Source: CANJIV01 sp046330225 (GTDB lineage Bacteria; Actinomycetota; Thermoleophilia; Solirubrobacterales; Solirubrobacteraceae). From it: a DNA stretch of 64,000 bases. Below, piece by piece: positions 61,735 through 64,000 of this stretch (positions are counted from its first letter, which is position 1; each line of letters begins with the position of its first letter). The position numbers were made by a program, and so were the translations under genes. The notes beneath the pieces were generated by a model. That model was not told the DNA's origin, did not search any database, and worked only from the letters and a program-made list of their open reading frames with translations. The stretch spans positions 566,320-630,319 of the forward strand of contig JAXLTD010000002.1 in NCBI GenBank assembly GCA_046330225.1, in the 5' to 3' direction.

Positions 61735-62241
61735 GCAGCCGGCGTCCCGGACGGGCGCTCGCGCCCGGACGTCTCGAATTGCCACTCCGGCTCCCCCAAT
61801 TTCGGAGCCCCGATTCCCCCCATTCGGGGCGGCTCGTGGCTCTGATCCAGCTTTTCGACGCCTGCGGTCGCAAAGCTGGATGAGGTGATCGCCGCGTGAG
61901 CGGTCTTCTGTGGTTGCGGCGCAGACGCGTCGCAGAAGGAACGCACGCCGTCGGCCGCGGCTGCGCCACGGCCCTGGGCCTCGGGGCGGCCCGGAATCCC
62001 CGTCGCTTCCTCGGCTGAGCCGGTCCCGGCGGCCGAACCTCAAGCTCGGCGGGCCGCGGTCGCCGCGGCAGTGAGGGGCCGCCAACGACGCCCGATCGCG
62101 CCCCGCGCGGCCCGGCTCCGGTCCGGCGGGCGCTGGCCTGCGGACCTTCCCCGCAACCCTGCGGCGCGCGGCCCGTTGGAGGGAGCAGGGGAACGGGCGC
62201 GCATGGGAGCCATTCGCGCCAAACGACAGGAGGACGGCGTG
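61735..62241. other. 507-bp intergenic region with hairpins and a dispersed repeat, no gene seen
   Basis: Downstream of obgE come two hairpins (61807-61830 with GCCCCGA/TCGGGGC, and 61845-61881) and then a copy of the CCGAACCTCAAGCTCGGCGG element (62030-62053) that also occurs twice near 6.7 kb. Only spurious frames are found on either strand. Confidence 0.5.
61845..61881. terminator. long perfect-stem hairpin after obgE
   Basis: ATCCAGCTTT (61845-61854) is the exact reverse complement of 61872-61881. Inside, CGAC pairs with GTCG around loop GCCTGCG, with one T-C mismatch between the stems. It is 111 bp after the obgE stop; a terminator or a protein-binding palindrome. Confidence 0.55.
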
Positions 62242-64000
62242 ATGAGACGGACGATCGTGCTCGCGTGCGCGAGCGCAGCACTGACGGCTGGGCTGGCACC
62301 GGGAGCGGCGGGAGCCGCCACCGGGGTCGGGCACTCGGGCTGGTACTGGGGCAATCCGCTGCCGCAGGGCAGCGCCCTGGCGGCCGTCGACTTCAGCGGC
62401 GGGACGGGGTACGCCGTCGGCGCCTTCGGTGCGGCGATCCGCAGCAGCGACGGCGGCGCCACCTGGACCGGCCTGCCGTCCGGCCTCACGAGCGACCTCA
62501 CCACCGTCGACGCGATCAGCGCCGACTCGGTCGCGATCGGCGGCGGCTGCGCGCTGCGCCGCTCCGACGACGGGGGCCGGACGTTCCGGCGGCTCCCCTG
62601 GACGGCGAGCGACAGCCGCTGCTCGAGCCCCGTCCGCGAGGTCGAGTTCCCGGCCTCCGCCGTCGGCTACCTCCAGCTCGCCGACCGCACCGTGCTCCGG
62701 ACCGCCGACGGCGGACGAACGTGGTCGCGCCGGACAGCGCCGCCCGACGGCGCCGGATCGCCGATCACGTCGGTGACCGACACGGCGTTCACGACGGCCA
62801 GCGACGGCGTTGCCCTCGGCCGCGACGGCTCGATCCTCCGCACGACCGACGGCGCGGCGACCTGGGCGCCGGCCACCCAGCCCGCCGGCACCCAGGCGCT
62901 GGCGTTCGACTTCCCGACCGCGCTCGTCGGCTATGCGATCGGCGCGACCTACGCCGGCCCCGGCCTGGTGAAGACCACCGACGGCGGCGCCACGTGGACG
63001 GCAGTGCCCGGCCTGCCGGCGGGCCAGCTCTTCAACACCATCCGCTGCTCGGACGCCGACACCTGCCTCGTCGTCGGCGGCAACACCGTCGGGTCGACGG
63101 TGATCCGGCTCACGGGCGGGGGCACGACGCTCACGCCGGTGAGCGCCTTCCCGGACGGGGTGTTCCAGTACGGCGGCCTCGCTGCCGCCGGCGGCGCGCG
63201 CCTGGTCGCGATCGGGCCCGGGAGTCGCATCCTGGCCTCGCCTGACCTCGGGACGACCTGGACTCCGGTGAGCCGCCAGCTCACGGGCATCTACCGGACG
63301 CTGGTGGCGACGTCCGCGACCGACGCGGAGGCGTTCGGGCCAAGCGGCGCGCTGGCCCGCACCACCGACGGCGGCCAGACCTGGCTGGCGGCCGGCGTCC
63401 CCTCGACCGCTGACATCGTCAGCGTCTCGTTCCCGGATGCCGTCAACGGCTTCGTGCTCAACGCCGCCGGCGACCTGTTCGCCACCGACAACGGTGCGAC
63501 GAGCTGGCAGTCGCTGGACGCGGGCGCCGACGACGTCCGCGCCGTGCTGGCCCTGGACGCCCGCCGCGTGCTGCTCGTCGGCCCGACGGGCATCAAGCGG
63601 TCGGTGAACGGGGGAGCCGTCTTCGACCCGGTCACGAGCGGGCCGGTCGCGCAGGCGACGCTGACCGCCGCCGATCGGGCCGGCGCGGCCGTCGTGGCCT
63701 ACGGGCCCGGCACGGCTGCCGTCTCGACGGACGGCGGGCGGCGCTGGACTGCGCTGAAGCGGCCCAGCCGCTCGAGCATCCGGCGGCTGGACTTCGCCAC
63801 CGCGCGGCGCGGGGTCGTGCTGGACGGCGCCGGGCGCCTGTGGCGCACGACCGACGGCGGCCGGCACTGGGCCGAGCTGCTGGCCACCGGCACCGCCCTC
63901 GTGCGGGAGGTCGCCTTCGGCGACGCCTCACGCGGATTCGCTGCGCTCGACCGCTTCGGGAGCGACCGCAGCGGCTACGTCCTGCGCACGTCGGATGGCG
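62242..64000 (+). CDS. secreted BNR/YCF48-like repeat protein, 3' end beyond window
   Basis: At least 586 aa. CAGGAGG lies 8 nt before ATG 62242. Signal peptide 1-25 (LACASAALTAGLAPGAAGAA). At least nine repeats with the Asp-box S/T-x-D-G-G-x-T-W: RSSDGGATWTG, RTADGGRTWSR, RTTDGAATWAP, KTTDGGATWTA, RTTDGGQTWLA, STDGGRRWTA, RTTDGGRHWAE and others, as in YCF48/sialidase-type propellers. It is an exported beta-propeller; the ligand is unknown. The frame is still open at base 64000. Confidence 0.85.
   Translation, partial: MRRTIVLACASAALTAGLAPGAAGAATGVGHSGWYWGNPLPQGSALAAVDFSGGTGYAVGAFGAAIRSSDGGATWTGLPSGLTSDLTTVDAISADSVAIGGGCALRRSDDGGRTFRRLPWTASDSRCSSPVREVEFPASAVGYLQLADRTVLRTADGGRTWSRRTAPPDGAGSPITSVTDTAFTTASDGVALGRDGSILRTTDGAATWAPATQPAGTQALAFDFPTALVGYAIGATYAGPGLVKTTDGGATWTAVPGLPAGQLFNTIRCSDADTCLVVGGNTVGSTVIRLTGGGTTLTPVSAFPDGVFQYGGLAAAGGARLVAIGPGSRILASPDLGTTWTPVSRQLTGIYRTLVATSATDAEAFGPSGALARTTDGGQTWLAAGVPSTADIVSVSFPDAVNGFVLNAAGDLFATDNGATSWQSLDAGADDVRAVLALDARRVLLVGPTGIKRSVNGGAVFDPVTSGPVAQATLTAADRAGAAVVAYGPGTAAVSTDGGRRWTALKRPSRSSIRRLDFATARRGVVLDGAGRLWRTTDGGRHWAELLATGTALVREVAFGDASRGFAALDRFGSDRSGYVLRTSDG

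Overview
The window is a GC-rich chromosomal segment of an actinobacterium, most likely class Thermoleophilia (Solirubrobacterales-like). The evidence is the gene order tig-clpP-clpX / valS-folC / ndk-maf-mreBCD-mrdA-rodA-rng-rplU-rpmA-obgE, the very GC-rich codon use, the frequent GTG starts, and many small secreted or single-pass proteins. Assignment is by gene content only; there is no rRNA here.

Layout. 1-9 kb: a MerR-type regulator with the Wx9EH cobalamin signature of CarH photoreceptors, divergent from an ECF sigma factor, then a GGDEF/HD-GYP membrane protein, a Nudix hydrolase, an OsmC protein, a class III cyclase, a DUF1015 protein and a CAP-domain protein. 9-19.8 kb: tRNA-Pro, secreted proteins (FG-GAP repeats, HSGGL-type domain, delta-60 repeats), XdhC, an acyl-CoA dehydrogenase and a FlgM-like peptide. 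19.9-29.8 kb: an integrated element of about 9.9 kb in tRNA-Arg(TCT), bounded by a 42-bp direct repeat. 30-41 kb: more envelope and secreted proteins (acyltransferase, PLC-like fusion, sulfatase), tRNA-His and a minisatellite. 41-62 kb: the housekeeping core (trigger factor, ClpXP, an XRE/nucleotidyltransferase toxin-antitoxin-like pair, ValRS, FolC, the rod-shape/elongasome operon, RNase G, L21, L27, Obg). 62.2-64 kb: the start of a secreted BNR/YCF48-like repeat protein that runs off the window.

The integrated element is the most interesting part. It encodes a tyrosine integrase beside attR, an AlpA-like DNA-binding protein, divergent repressor-type regulators, a DUF3102-type protein, a scaffold-like protein, a small-terminase-like (TerS) protein and an ART-like protein. 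No large terminase, portal, capsid or tail gene is visible. That is the layout of a phage-inducible satellite (PICI-like) rather than a prophage. It also carries GTGGCAAC arm-type repeats at both ends, a cluster of direct and inverted GTGTCACC repeats that could be an origin or operator, and a left-end cargo block with a three-helix membrane protein and a HEPN-like protein (R-x4-H).

Two patterns recur. First, many transcription units lack a Shine-Dalgarno sequence and have a TAGNCT/TANNNT hexamer 6-11 nt before the start codon, as expected for leaderless transcripts. Second, four genes in the first 18.3 kb carry a single-nucleotide frameshift, and a fifth candidate lies at 27.28 kb; most are at short G/C runs. 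They are either consensus errors or real lesions, and the sequence alone cannot decide.
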